From Streptomyces sp. NBC_01314 (lineage in GTDB: Bacteria; Actinomycetota; Actinomycetes; Streptomycetales; Streptomycetaceae), in NCBI RefSeq assembly GCF_041435215.1, contig NZ_CP108394.1, positions 3,534,001-3,598,000 of the forward strand: 64,000 nucleotides of DNA, in the 5' to 3' direction. Positions 1 to 8,572 of this stretch are shown one piece after another; position 1 is the first letter of the stretch; each line of letters starts with the position of its first letter. The notes below the pieces were generated by a model that worked only from the letters and a program-made list of their open reading frames with translations, was not told where the DNA came from and did not search any database. The translations under genes were made by a program, and so were the position numbers.

Positions 1-271
1 CCCCGAGGGCCGCACCCAGTTCCTCGTCGCCCCGGGCGCCGCCGCCGAGCTGTCCACGCTGCTCTACCGCATGGGCTGGGACGACCCGTCCGCCCTCGAT
101 CTGCGCGGCCTCGGCCCCGGCAGCCATGTCACCGCCCCGCCCTCCGACCGCGGCGGCCTCGGCCCGGTCAGCTGGCTCCGCTCCCCCGCCCTCGACTCGG
201 CGACGAAGCCGCCCGCCGCGCGGCTGCTGCTGGGGACCTTGGCATACGTGGCCCACCGGTCACGGGCCTGA
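1..271 (+). CDS. Bifunctional DNA primase/polymerase, C-terminal fragment (partial)
   Basis: The frame is open from the left edge (codons begin at base 2) and stops at 269-271, so only about the last 89 residues are present. The readable tail contains FLVAPGAAAELSTLLYRMGW and later a conserved LRGLGPGSHVTAPPS segment. This resembles the end of the actinobacterial Prim-Pol (archaeo-eukaryotic primase type) protein that I recall lying beside ftsY in streptomycetes. No catalytic residues are visible in the fragment, so the name rests on the tail sequence and the neighbour. It converges on ftsY, with a shared terminator between them. Confidence 0.6.
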   Translation, partial: PEGRTQFLVAPGAAAELSTLLYRMGWDDPSALDLRGLGPGSHVTAPPSDRGGLGPVSWLRSPALDSATKPPAARLLLGTLAYVAHRSRA

Positions 272-296
272 CCGCAGCCCCTCACACGTATACAGC

Positions 297-337
297 GAAG
301 CGCCCGTCCCCGACTGCACCTTGGGGGCGGGCGCTTC
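297..337. terminator. Bidirectional intrinsic-type terminator
   Basis: A 15-bp stem (297-311 against 323-337) with one G-U pair and an 11-nt loop lies between the convergent primase/polymerase gene and ftsY. It probably ends transcription in both directions. There is no strong T-tract, as is usual in Streptomyces. Confidence 0.7.
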
Positions 338-378
338 TATGACCCCACCTAGGAAATTTCCGTGGTGGATCTGTGTGG

Positions 379-1578
379 TTATTCGCCGATAAGTGCATCC
401 ACGAACGCCTCCGGCTCGAAGGGCGCCAGGTCGTCCGCGCCCTCCCCCAGACCGACGAGCTTGACGGGTACGCCCAGCTCGCGCTGGACGGCGATGACGA
501 TGCCGCCCTTGGCGGTGCCGTCGAGCTTGGTGAGGACGATGCCGGTGATGTCGACGACCTCGGCGAACACACGGGCCTGGACGAGACCGTTCTGGCCGGT
601 GGTCGCGTCGAGGACGAGCAGGATCTCGTCCAGCGGCGCGTGCTTCTCCACGACACGCTTGACCTTGCCGAGCTCGTCCATGAGGCCGGTCTTGGTGTGC
701 AGCCGGCCGGCGGTGTCGATGAGGACGACGTCGGCGCCCGCCGCGATGCCCTCCTTGACGGCGTCGAAGGCGATGGACGCCGGGTCGCCGCCCTCGGGAC
801 CGCGCACGGTACGGGCGCCGACCCGCTCGCCCCAGGTCTGCAGCTGGTCGGCGGCGGCGGCGCGGAAGGTGTCCGCGGCACCGAGGACGACGTTCTTGCC
901 GTCGGCGACCAGCACCCGGGCGAGCTTGCCGGTGGTGGTGGTCTTTCCGGTGCCGTTGACGCCGACGACCATCACGATGCCCGGGGTGTCGAGCGGCGAG
1001 TCGGTGTTGACCACGCGGTCGAACTCGGGGACGAGGATCTTCAGCAGTTCCTCGCGCAGCAGGGTGCGCAGCTCGGCCGGGGTGCGGGTGCCGAGCACCT
1101 TCACCCGCTCGCGCAGCCGTTCGACCAGCTCCTGGGTGGGCTGGACGCCGACGTCGGCGGTGAGGAGGGTGTCCTCGATCTCCTCCCAGGTGTCGTCGTC
1201 GAGGTGCTCGCGCGCGAGCAGCGTGAGCAGCCCCTTGCCGAGCGCGTTCTGCGAGCGGGAGAGCCGGGCGCGCAGCCGCACCAGACGGCCGGCGGCCGGC
1301 TCGGGGATCTCGATCGCGGGGGCGGCCGGTGGTTCCTCGACGGTGACGGGTGCCGGCGCCGTGCCGTCGGGGAGGCCTACCTCCTCGATCGTTCGGCGCG
1401 GTTCGTCGCGCGGCGTCTCGGCCTCGTCGCCGACGTGCGGCTCGGCCGGGGGAGCGGTGATGTCGGGTGTCGTGGGGGGTGCCGGGGGCAGCGGCTTCTT
1501 CCTGCGGCTGCCTACGACGAGCCCGCCCAGCACGCCGAGCACGACCACGGCGATGACTAGAGCAAGGATGAGTTCCAT
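379..1578 (-). CDS. ftsY: Signal recognition particle receptor FtsY
   Basis: SRP receptor GTPase that docks Ffh-ribosome complexes at the membrane for cotranslational insertion. The 399 residues begin with one hydrophobic segment (about 3-23, MELILALVIAVVVLGVLGGL), followed by a Pro/Glu-rich linker and then the NG GTPase domain. Visible GTPase motifs are G1 GVNGTGKTTTTGKLA, DTFRAAA, DTAGRLHTK and TKLDGTAKGG. The N-terminal transmembrane helix is typical of actinobacterial FtsY; the E. coli protein has an acidic A domain without one. The start is ATG. Transcribed alone, with a 202-bp divergent gap to the flavin oxidoreductase gene. Confidence 0.95.
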   Translation of the reverse strand: MELILALVIAVVVLGVLGGLVVGSRRKKPLPPAPPTTPDITAPPAEPHVGDEAETPRDEPRRTIEEVGLPDGTAPAPVTVEEPPAAPAIEIPEPAAGRLVRLRARLSRSQNALGKGLLTLLAREHLDDDTWEEIEDTLLTADVGVQPTQELVERLRERVKVLGTRTPAELRTLLREELLKILVPEFDRVVNTDSPLDTPGIVMVVGVNGTGKTTTTGKLARVLVADGKNVVLGAADTFRAAAADQLQTWGERVGARTVRGPEGGDPASIAFDAVKEGIAAGADVVLIDTAGRLHTKTGLMDELGKVKRVVEKHAPLDEILLVLDATTGQNGLVQARVFAEVVDITGIVLTKLDGTAKGGIVIAVQRELGVPVKLVGLGEGADDLAPFEPEAFVDALIGE

Positions 1579-1726
1579 AACAACGCCAGTATGGCGCGAC
1601 CTCCCGCCCAGCGGTTCGTTGGGCGCGTCGGGGCTGCACGCCCCACGGGCCGGGCCGGCCCGCCGTCCGACATTTCGTCGGGCGGAAGCCCCTCAGGGGT
1701 GGCCGTCACACACCCTCCCTAGAAAC

Positions 1727-1741
1727 CTGACACCTCGTCAG
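1727..1741. promoter_or_regulatory. Candidate operator CTGAC-N5-GTCAG
   Basis: A perfect 5-bp inverted repeat (CTGAC ACCTC GTCAG) ends 39 bp before the ATG of the flavin-dependent oxidoreductase. It has the size of a TetR-type half-site pair. It could be a repressor site for that gene; no regulator gene is adjacent, so this is inference. Confidence 0.35.
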
Positions 1742-1780
1742 TTACTGTCCCCCTCCACAGCCGCCTGAAGGGGGTCCCCC

Positions 1781-2752
1781 ATGCCCGTCACGGTCGTCCG
1801 TTTCAACCTGGTCGAGCCCGGCGCCACGCCCGCCTCGCTCCGGGCCCGCTACCGGGCCGCCGTCGAGATGGCGGCGTACGCCGATGAGCGGGGCCTCAGC
1901 ACCGTGCAGACGGAGGAGCACCACGGGGTCGAGAACAACTGGCTGCCGTCGCCGTTCGTCTTCGCGGGAGCGGTGTTCGGGGCCACCCGGCGGATAGCGG
2001 TGACGGTGTCGGCGGTGATCGGGCCGCTGCACGACCCGCTGCGGCTGGCCGAGGACATCGCCGTACTGGATCTGGTGAGCGGCGGCCGGTTGGTGACCGT
2101 CGCCGGGATCGGGTACCGGCCGGAGGAGTACGCGCAGTTCGACGTCGACTGGAAGAACCGCGGAAAGCTCCAGGACGAGGTGTTGCAGACGCTGCTCCGG
2201 GCGTGGACCGGTGAGCCGTTCGTGTACCGGGGGCGCACGGTCCGGGTGACCCCGCGTCCGGGGACCGAGCCGCATCCGCTGCTGCTGGTCGGCGGCTCCT
2301 CGAAGGCCGCGGCCCGCCGGGCGGCCCGCCTCGGGCTCCCCTTCTTCCCGAGCGCGCATCTGCCAGAGCTGGAGGCGTACTACAAGGAGCGGCTCGTCGA
2401 GTACGGCACCGAGGGGTGGACGATGATGCCCGCCGCCGAGACGCCGTTGCTGCACGTGGCGGAGGATCCGGACCGGGCGTGGGCCGAGTACGGCGGGCAC
2501 TTCCTGCACGAGGCGCGGACGTACGCCTCCTGGCAGTCGGCCGGCATCCGGTCGGCCGTGCGGTCGGGGGCGGCGACGGTGGCGGAGCTGCGCGCGGAGG
2601 GCGTGTACCGGATCGTCACCCCGGACGAGTGCGTGGCACTGGGCCTGGACAACTACGTACTGCATCCGCTGGCCGGTGGGATGCCGGTCGAGGAGGGGTG
2701 GCGCGGGCTTCGGCTGTTCGCCGAGCGAGTGCTGCCGCGACTGAACGGCTGA
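1781..2752 (+). CDS. LLM-class flavin-dependent oxidoreductase
   Basis: Luciferase-like monooxygenase fold protein of 323 residues using FMN or F420. Features supporting this are the N-terminal strand with acidic residues, TEEHHGVENNW near 44-54, SAVIGPLHDPLRLAEDIAVL near 80-99, and SGGRLVTVAGIGYRPEEY after it, all typical of the bacterial luciferase family. The substrate cannot be told. The ATG follows an AAGGGGG-type ribosome site. It is monocistronic, diverges from ftsY and converges on glcP. A palindrome just upstream suggests its own repressor. Confidence 0.8.
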   Translation: MPVTVVRFNLVEPGATPASLRARYRAAVEMAAYADERGLSTVQTEEHHGVENNWLPSPFVFAGAVFGATRRIAVTVSAVIGPLHDPLRLAEDIAVLDLVSGGRLVTVAGIGYRPEEYAQFDVDWKNRGKLQDEVLQTLLRAWTGEPFVYRGRTVRVTPRPGTEPHPLLLVGGSSKAAARRAARLGLPFFPSAHLPELEAYYKERLVEYGTEGWTMMPAAETPLLHVAEDPDRAWAEYGGHFLHEARTYASWQSAGIRSAVRSGAATVAELRAEGVYRIVTPDECVALGLDNYVLHPLAGGMPVEEGWRGLRLFAERVLPRLNG

Positions 2753-2779
2753 GCGACGCCTCCTGAACGAACCCAGCCG

Positions 2780-2812
2780 CCTCCCGGCCCGCTCAGTGGT
2801 CGGGCCGGGAGG
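2780..2812. terminator. Terminator between convergent genes
   Basis: A perfect 12-bp GC-rich stem (cctcccggcccg at 2780-2791 with its complement at 2801-2812) and a 9-nt loop lie between the oxidoreductase gene and glcP, likely serving both strands. Confidence 0.65.
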
Positions 2813-2889
2813 GCGGCCGGGGTACGAGGAGGGGCACCGGGGACCTTGGCCCTTCCCCTCGGGATCGGGGAGGCGGGTGGCCGACGGGT

Positions 2890-4308
2890 CTAGCCCATCT
2901 CCTCCAGCGCCTTGCCCTTCGTCTCCTTGACGAACCTGAGGACGAAGGGGATGGAGAGCGCGGCGAAGACCGTGTAGATCAGGTAGGTCACCGAGAGGTT
3001 CCAGTCGGCCAGGGACGGGAAGCTCGCGGTGATGGCCCAGTTGGCGATCCACTGCGCGGAGGCGGCCACGCCCAGGGCGGCGGCGCGGATCCGGTTCGGG
3101 AACATCTCGCCGAGCATGACCCAGACGACGACACCCCAGGAGAGGGCGAAGAAGAGGACGAAGACGTGGGCAGCGATCAGGGCGACCCAGCCCTGGGTGG
3201 CGGGGAGCTTGCCGTCGACGAGGTCGTAGGAGAAGGCCCAGGCCTCCAGGGCGAGGCCGAGGACCATGCCGACGGAGCCGATGAGGGCGAGCGGCCTGCG
3301 GCCGATCCGGTCCACGAAGATCATCGCGATGACGGTGCCGACGATGTTGATGATCGAGGTCGTGAAGGAGTAGAAGAACGACTCGGCCGGGTCGACACCG
3401 ACGGACTGCCACAGCGTCGCGGAGTAGTAGAAGGCGACGTTGATGCCGACGAACTGCTGGAAGACCGACAGGCCGATGCCGATCCAGACGATCGGCTTGA
3501 AGAGGAAGCTCCCGCCGAGCAGGTCCTTGAACGTCGACCTGTGCTCGCTGTGCATGGCCGACTCGATCTCGGCGACCCGGGCGTCCAGGTCGACGTCCTT
3601 GCCCTCGACCTCGGCGAGTACCTCGCGGGCGCGCTCGTCCTTGCCGACGGAGATCAGGAAGCGCGGGGACTCGGGGATCGCGAAGGAGAGCAGGCCGTAC
3701 AGCACGGCTGGGACCACCATCACGCCGAGCATGATCTGCCAGGCCTCCAGGCCGAGCAGCTCACCGCGCTGGTCGCCGTCGGCGGCGTTCAGGATGCCCC
3801 AGTTGACCAGCTGGGAGATGGCGATGCCGACGACGATCGCGGCCTGCTGGAACGAGCCGAGCCGTCCTCGGTACGCGGGCGGGGCGACCTCGGCGATGTA
3901 GGCGGGGCCGATGACCGACGCCATGCCGATGGCGAAGCCGCCGACGATCCGCCAGAAGGCGAGGTCGTACAGCGCGAAGGGGAGTGCCGAGCCGACGGCG
4001 CTGACCGTGAAGAGGGCGGCCGCGATCTGCATGCACCGGATGCGGCCGATGCGGTCGGCTATCCGGCCGGCCGTGGCCGCGCCGACGGCGCAGCCGATGA
4101 GCGCGACGGCGATGACCTGTGCCAGTGCCGTGGAGCCGATGTCGTAGCGGTGCCGGACGGCTTCGACGGCGCCGTTGATCACGGCGCTGTCGTAGCCGAA
4201 GAGGAATCCGCCCATCGCTGCCGCCGCCGCGATGAAGATCACGTGCGAGAGATGGTCGGGCTGGCCTTCGCGCGCTCCTGACTTGGATGTCTGCGCTGTG
4301 CTGGTCAC
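2890..4308 (-). CDS. glcP: Glucose permease GlcP-like sugar porter (MFS)
   Basis: Twelve-helix sugar:proton symporter of the major facilitator superfamily. Motifs of the sugar porter family are present: GRIADRIGRIRCM after helix 2, PAYIAEVAPPAYRGRLGSFQ, PESPRFL before the central loop, QQFVGINVAFYYS in helix 7, DRIGRRPL and KETKGKALEEM at the C terminus. It closely resembles, from memory, S. coelicolor GlcP (SCO5578), the main glucose uptake system, and sits at the same place beside smc and ftsY. I start it at a GTG (4308) giving MTSTAQTSKSG, because AGGTCCCCCC precedes it and upstream codons are not sugar-porter-like. That gives 472 residues. Confidence 0.85.
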   Translation of the reverse strand: MTSTAQTSKSGAREGQPDHLSHVIFIAAAAAMGGFLFGYDSAVINGAVEAVRHRYDIGSTALAQVIAVALIGCAVGAATAGRIADRIGRIRCMQIAAALFTVSAVGSALPFALYDLAFWRIVGGFAIGMASVIGPAYIAEVAPPAYRGRLGSFQQAAIVVGIAISQLVNWGILNAADGDQRGELLGLEAWQIMLGVMVVPAVLYGLLSFAIPESPRFLISVGKDERAREVLAEVEGKDVDLDARVAEIESAMHSEHRSTFKDLLGGSFLFKPIVWIGIGLSVFQQFVGINVAFYYSATLWQSVGVDPAESFFYSFTTSIINIVGTVIAMIFVDRIGRRPLALIGSVGMVLGLALEAWAFSYDLVDGKLPATQGWVALIAAHVFVLFFALSWGVVVWVMLGEMFPNRIRAAALGVAASAQWIANWAITASFPSLADWNLSVTYLIYTVFAALSIPFVLRFVKETKGKALEEMG

Positions 4309-4350
4309 GTGGGGGGACCTTCCGCTCTGAAGGTAAAAACAACGCTGCAG

Positions 4351-4378
4351 AGAATATGCCTTCAAGTTTCGAAGTCAA
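4351..4378 (-). promoter_or_regulatory. Candidate glcP promoter (TTGACT-16-TATTCT)
   Basis: On the minus strand TTGACT (4373-4378) and TATTCT (4351-4356) are separated by 16 bp, about 45 bp before the chosen GTG. The spacer contains an imperfect inverted repeat (CTTCGAA / CTTGAAG) that could be an operator for substrate control. Confidence 0.5.
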
Positions 4379-4470
4379 GAGGGGGTCGGGTGGGCTTCTT
4401 TGGGCCCACGGAAGAGCAAATGGGGAGATTGAGTTTAAGTATTGAAGAATCTGCGTCGACAGTCAGGGTG

Positions 4471-4518
4471 CGGGCGCGGGGCGCGGGGAACCGCACGACA
4501 AGCCCCCGCCTACCCGCA
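4471..4518. repeat. Dispersed Streptomyces GC-rich repeat, copy 1 (half unit)
   Basis: On the minus strand this reads TGCGGGTAGGCGG...CGTGCGGTTCCCCGCGCCCC, one half of a dispersed repeat whose core is gcgcggttccccgcgcccc. It lies just 3' of smc. Other copies are at 6361, 11821, 16136, 28606, 32743, 37255 and 54117. Confidence 0.6.
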
Positions 4519-4529
4519 GACGAAAACGG

Positions 4530-7500
4530 CTAACGCAACCGCTGGCTGATCACCTTCGACACGCCGTCGCCCTGCATCGACACGCCGTACAGGGCGTCGG
4601 CGACTTCCATCGTCCGCTTCTGGTGCGTGATCACGATCAGCTGCGACGCCTCCTGCAGCTCCTGCATGATCCGGATCAGCCGCTGCAGGTTGGTGTCGTC
4701 GAGCGCCGCCTCGACCTCGTCCATCACATAGAACGGACTGGGCCGTGCCTTGAAGATCGACACCAGCATGGCGACGGCGGTCAGCGACCGCTCACCGCCG
4801 GAGAGCAGCGACAGCCGCTTGACCCTCTTGCCCGGCGGCCGGGCCTCGACGTCGACGCCGGTGGTGAGCATGTTGTCCGGGTCGGTGAGGATCAGCCGCC
4901 CCTCACCGCCGGGGAAGAGCCGGCCGAAGACGCCCTCGAACTCCCGCGCGGTGTCCCAGAAGGCTTCGGCGAACACCTGCTCGACCCGTTCGTCGACCTC
5001 CTTCACCACCTGGAGCAGATCCGCGCGGGTCTTCTTCAGGTCCTCCAGCTGCTCACTGAGGAACTTGTGCCGCTCCTCCAGCGCCGAGAACTCCTCCAGC
5101 GCCAGCGGATTGACCTTGCCGAGCTGCTGGTACGCCCGCTCGGCCGCCCTGAGCCGCTTCTCCTGCTCGGCACGGTGGAACGTCTTCGGCTGGTTGCGGG
5201 GGTGCTCCGGGTCCTCCGGCAACTCCTCCCCCTCGGCGGGCGGCGACGGTGGTACGAGCTGGTCGGGGCCGTACTCCGTGATCAGTCCCTCCGGCTCGAC
5301 GCCCAGCTCCTCCAGCGCCTTGGTCTCCAGCTGCTCGATCCGCATCCGCTTCTCGGCGCCGAGCACCTCGCCGCGGTGTACGGAGTCGGTCAGTTTGTCC
5401 AGCTCGGTCTTGAGGTCACGCCCCTCGCCACGGGCCTGCGCGAGTTCCTGCTCCCGGCGTGCCTTGGCGGCGTCGGCGGCGGTGCGTTCCTCCTCCGCTC
5501 GGGCGAGGGAGACCTCGACGTGGCGGAGCAGCTGCCGGGCCCCGGACGCGACGGCCTCGGCCACGGCCGCCTCGTGCCGCAGCCGGGCTCTGCGCTGCTC
5601 GGCCCGCTCCCGCGCCTCGCGCTCGGCGCGCGCGGCCCGGTCGAGGGAGTCCGCGCGCCCCGCGAGCCCCTTGACCCGCTCCTCGTGCGTCCGCACCTGG
5701 AGCCGGGCCTCCATCTCGGTCTGTCGTGCATTGGCCCCGTCCGCCGCGAGCCGATCCCGTACGGAGGTGTCCGGCTCCTCCTCCACGGGCATCTCCTCGG
5801 CCACCGCGAGCCGTTCGGCCAGCTCCTCGGCTTCCTGTACGGCCTTGTCGAGCGCCTGCTGGGCGCGTGCCGCGGCAGCCGTGGACCGCTCGGCCTCCCC
5901 CACGGCGCCCCTCGCCTGCCCGGCCAGCCGCCCGAGCTGCTGGGCGACCGCGGACTTCTCCCGCTCGGCGGCCCGGCGCCGCTCCCCCAGCTCCTCCACG
6001 AGCCCGGCCCGGTCCCGGCGCGACTCGACCGCGCCCTGCTGGGCCTCGGCCAACTCCTCGCACCGTACGGCCAGTTCCTCCAGCTCTGCCGCCGCCTCGT
6101 CGACGGACGCCTGCACCTCGAGCAGACTCGGCGCCCCCGCGGACCCGCCGTGCGCGAAGTGCGCCCCGAGCAGGTCGCCTTCGGCGGTGACGGCGGTGAG
6201 GTCGGGGCGCGCGTAGACGAGGTCCTCGGCGTCTTCGAGGGTGTCGACGACGACGACGCGGTGGAGCAGGCGGCGTACGGCCGGCATGAGGTCGGAAGGG
6301 CCGCGCACGAGGGCGGCGGCGAAGTGCGCGGTGGGAGATGCCGGGAGCGGTCGCCGGTCGGCCGCGGGTTCGTCGTGGCTGCTCACGCCGTTCCCCGCGC
6401 CCCTGTCGGGCGCGGGCTGTGACTCCTCCGGCGCCCCTGCCAGCAGCAGCGCCGCCCGGCCCGCGTCCTGCTTGCGCAGCAGGCGGATGGCTTCGGCGGC
6501 CGAGGCGGGGGACGTCACGGCGATGGCGTCCGCCGCCGCCCCGAATGCGGCGGCCAGGGCGATCTCGTGGCCCGGGGTCACCGTCAGCAGTTCCGCGGCC
6601 GGACCCAGCAACCCGCCGAGCCGGTCCTTCGCGCCGAGCAACGCGCCTGTGCCGTCCTTGCGGCGCAGGCCCAGCGAGAGTGCCTCATGGCGGGCCTGGG
6701 TGGCGGCGCGGCGGCGTTCGGCGGCAGTGGCGGCCTCACGGGCCGTGGTGAGAGTGGCCTCGGCCGCGGCCAGGGCGCGCTTCGCGGTGTCGTGCTGTTC
6801 GGCCAGTTCGGTGTCGTCGGCGTCGAGGCCGTCGACCTCGGCCTTCAGCGCCTCGTACTCCTCCTGGGCGGTGACCGCACGTTCCTGTGCCTCGTCTCGG
6901 GCGGCTGCGAGACGGTCGATCTCGGCCTGGGCGGAGGCCGCGCGGGAGCGGGCGGCGTTGACCTGGCCGTTCAGCCGGGCGAGGCTCTCGCGGCGGTCGG
7001 CGATGGAGCGGGCGAGGTCCTTCAGCCGACGTTCCTCGCCCAACAGTTCGCGCTCCAGCTCGGCGCGGTGCTCGACCGTGTCCTCCAGGGCGTGCTCGGC
7101 CGCCTCCAGGGCCGCTTCGAGCTCGGCCTCCTGTTCCCGGATACGGGCGGCCTCGCGCTCCATGTCCTCCGGGTCGCGTCCGCGCCGCTCCTCGGGGGGA
7201 GCGGAGGTGGCGCTCTTGACCCGGGCGTCGGCCAGGGAGATCGTGCCGCGCACCCGTTCGGCGAGCTGCGACAGCTCGTACCAGGTCTCCCGGGCCCGCT
7301 GAAGACGCGGAGCCAGCCGTCGTACCTCGCCCTCCAGAAGCGCCTCCCGCTGGAGCGCCTTCCTCAGCTCGGTCTCGGCGGCCTCCTTGCGCTGCTTCAG
7401 CGCGGCCTCGTCGGCGACCTCGGTGCGGAGCGCCGCGTGGAGTCGTACGAGGTCGTCGGCCAGCAGTCTCAGGCGTGCGTCCCGCAGGTCGGCCTGGATG

Positions 7501-8150
7501 ACGGCGGCCCGGCGGGCGACGGCGGCCTGGCGGCCGAGGGGTTTGAGCTGGCGGCGGAGTTCGTCGGTGAGGTCCTGGACGCGGGCCAGGTTGGCCTGCA
7601 TGGCGTCCAGTTTCCGCAGCGCCTTCTCCTTGCGCTTGCGGTGCTTGAGGACACCGGCGGCCTCCTCGATGAAGGCGCGGCGGCCCATGGGGTCGGCGTG
7701 CAGGACGGAGTCGAGCTGGCCCTGGCCGACGATGACGTGCATCTCGCGTCCGATACCGGAGTCGGAGAGCAGGTCCTGGATGTCGAGGAGGCGGCAGGTG
7801 TCGCCGTTGATCTGGTACTCGCTGCCGCCGTTGCGGAACATGATCCGCGTGATCGTGACCTCTGAGTACTCGATGGGGAGGGCCCCGTCGGAGTTGTCGA
7901 TGGTCAGGGACACCTCGGCGCGGCCGAGCGGGGGTCGCCCGGTGGTACCGGCGAAGATGACGTCCTCCATCTTGCCGCCCCGCAGGGACTTCGCGCCCTG
8001 CTCGCCCATGACCCAGCTGAGTGCGTCCACGACGTTGGACTTGCCCGAGCCGTTCGGTCCGACGACGCACGTGATGCCCGGCTCGAACCGGAGCGTGGTG
8101 GCCGAGGCGAACGATTTGAACCCGCGGAGGGTCAGGGCCTTGAGGTGCAC
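4530..8150 (-). CDS. smc: Chromosome segregation ATPase SMC
   Basis: Structural maintenance of chromosomes protein that forms a ring with ScpA/ScpB and organises the nucleoid. Visible parts: Walker A GPNGSGKSN at 31-39, QGQLDSVLHADP near 130, long coiled coils rich in Glu/Arg/Ala, a central hinge (about 500-680), the C-terminal signature LSLLSGGERSLTA (about 1108) and Walker B FYVMDEVEAALDD (about 1140). The start is the GTG at 8150 (MHLKALTLRGFKSF), as in other SMCs. The length is 1206 residues. The hinge carries an odd Pro/Gly/Asp-rich stretch (about 574-607) encoded by a dispersed repeat, copy 2. The gene is downstream of, and not overlapping, a small coiled-coil gene. Confidence 0.96.
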   Translation of the reverse strand: MHLKALTLRGFKSFASATTLRFEPGITCVVGPNGSGKSNVVDALSWVMGEQGAKSLRGGKMEDVIFAGTTGRPPLGRAEVSLTIDNSDGALPIEYSEVTITRIMFRNGGSEYQINGDTCRLLDIQDLLSDSGIGREMHVIVGQGQLDSVLHADPMGRRAFIEEAAGVLKHRKRKEKALRKLDAMQANLARVQDLTDELRRQLKPLGRQAAVARRAAVIQADLRDARLRLLADDLVRLHAALRTEVADEAALKQRKEAAETELRKALQREALLEGEVRRLAPRLQRARETWYELSQLAERVRGTISLADARVKSATSAPPEERRGRDPEDMEREAARIREQEAELEAALEAAEHALEDTVEHRAELERELLGEERRLKDLARSIADRRESLARLNGQVNAARSRAASAQAEIDRLAAARDEAQERAVTAQEEYEALKAEVDGLDADDTELAEQHDTAKRALAAAEATLTTAREAATAAERRRAATQARHEALSLGLRRKDGTGALLGAKDRLGGLLGPAAELLTVTPGHEIALAAAFGAAADAIAVTSPASAAEAIRLLRKQDAGRAALLLAGAPEESQPAPDRGAGNGVSSHDEPAADRRPLPASPTAHFAAALVRGPSDLMPAVRRLLHRVVVVDTLEDAEDLVYARPDLTAVTAEGDLLGAHFAHGGSAGAPSLLEVQASVDEAAAELEELAVRCEELAEAQQGAVESRRDRAGLVEELGERRRAAEREKSAVAQQLGRLAGQARGAVGEAERSTAAAARAQQALDKAVQEAEELAERLAVAEEMPVEEEPDTSVRDRLAADGANARQTEMEARLQVRTHEERVKGLAGRADSLDRAARAEREARERAEQRRARLRHEAAVAEAVASGARQLLRHVEVSLARAEEERTAADAAKARREQELAQARGEGRDLKTELDKLTDSVHRGEVLGAEKRMRIEQLETKALEELGVEPEGLITEYGPDQLVPPSPPAEGEELPEDPEHPRNQPKTFHRAEQEKRLRAAERAYQQLGKVNPLALEEFSALEERHKFLSEQLEDLKKTRADLLQVVKEVDERVEQVFAEAFWDTAREFEGVFGRLFPGGEGRLILTDPDNMLTTGVDVEARPPGKRVKRLSLLSGGERSLTAVAMLVSIFKARPSPFYVMDEVEAALDDTNLQRLIRIMQELQEASQLIVITHQKRTMEVADALYGVSMQGDGVSKVISQRLR
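6361..6415. repeat. Dispersed repeat copy 2, inside smc hinge coding region
   Basis: The plus strand carries gccgcgggttcgtcgtggct followed by ccgttccccgcgcccct, the same half unit found intergenically elsewhere in this window. Here it is read in frame on the minus strand as part of a Pro/Asp/Gly-rich segment (residues roughly 574-607) of the SMC hinge. Confidence 0.7.
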
Positions 8151-8371
8151 GCCGCCGGACTCTACCTTCCGGCCTTGTCCCACTCCATGAACGCGCGGTT
8201 TCGCACATGAACGTGCAGGGCACATCAGACGTTAAAGAGTGTGGGGGATTCGGGAGTTCGGGGGGAAAGAAAGAAGGGACGCCTGGAGAAGGCGTCCCTT
8301 GCAGATCTGACAACGTAGCGGCTGACACGAGCGGCCCGACCACTGCTGTCTGTCGTGGTGCGATGCGGTGA

Positions 8372-8572
8372 TCAGGTGAGCGCAGGCTCCGCCTGGCGTG
8401 CGTCGAGCTCCATGAGCGAGTCGTGAGAAGCGGCAGCCGTCAGCGCGTCGTTCTCCGCCTGGATTCGTCCGAGTTCGGATTCCAGGTCCTGGACACGCTG
8501 CTGGAGCCGTCGCATCTCGGCGAGGAGTCGCGGGTCGGAGCCGCCGACGTAACCGAGAAGCGCCTTTGCCAT
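8372..8572 (-). CDS. Small conserved coiled-coil protein (66 aa), function unknown
   Basis: Starts MAKALLGYVGGSDPRLLAEM and continues with a heptad-like helix (LQQRVQDLESELGRIQAEN), ending AEPALT. The ATG at 8572 has GGAGG about 8 nt upstream, which decides the start; longer in-frame readings upstream lack such a site. It lies 221 bp 5' of smc on the same strand, though the gap is large enough for smc to have its own promoter. It has no signal peptide or cysteines. I recall this as a conserved hypothetical in Streptomyces and know no function; a dimeric coiled coil is the only structural inference. Confidence 0.8.
   Translation of the reverse strand: MAKALLGYVGGSDPRLLAEMRRLQQRVQDLESELGRIQAENDALTAAASHDSLMELDARQAEPALT

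Noticed and set aside
260..1639. Long open frames overlapping ftsY on both strands
   Set aside because: Arg/Pro-rich composition typical of high-GC shadow frames; ftsY itself has all SRP GTPase motifs.
3166..4281. 371-codon plus-strand frame antisense to glcP
   Set aside because: Asp/Gly/Val-rich shadow without motifs; the opposite strand encodes a complete sugar porter.
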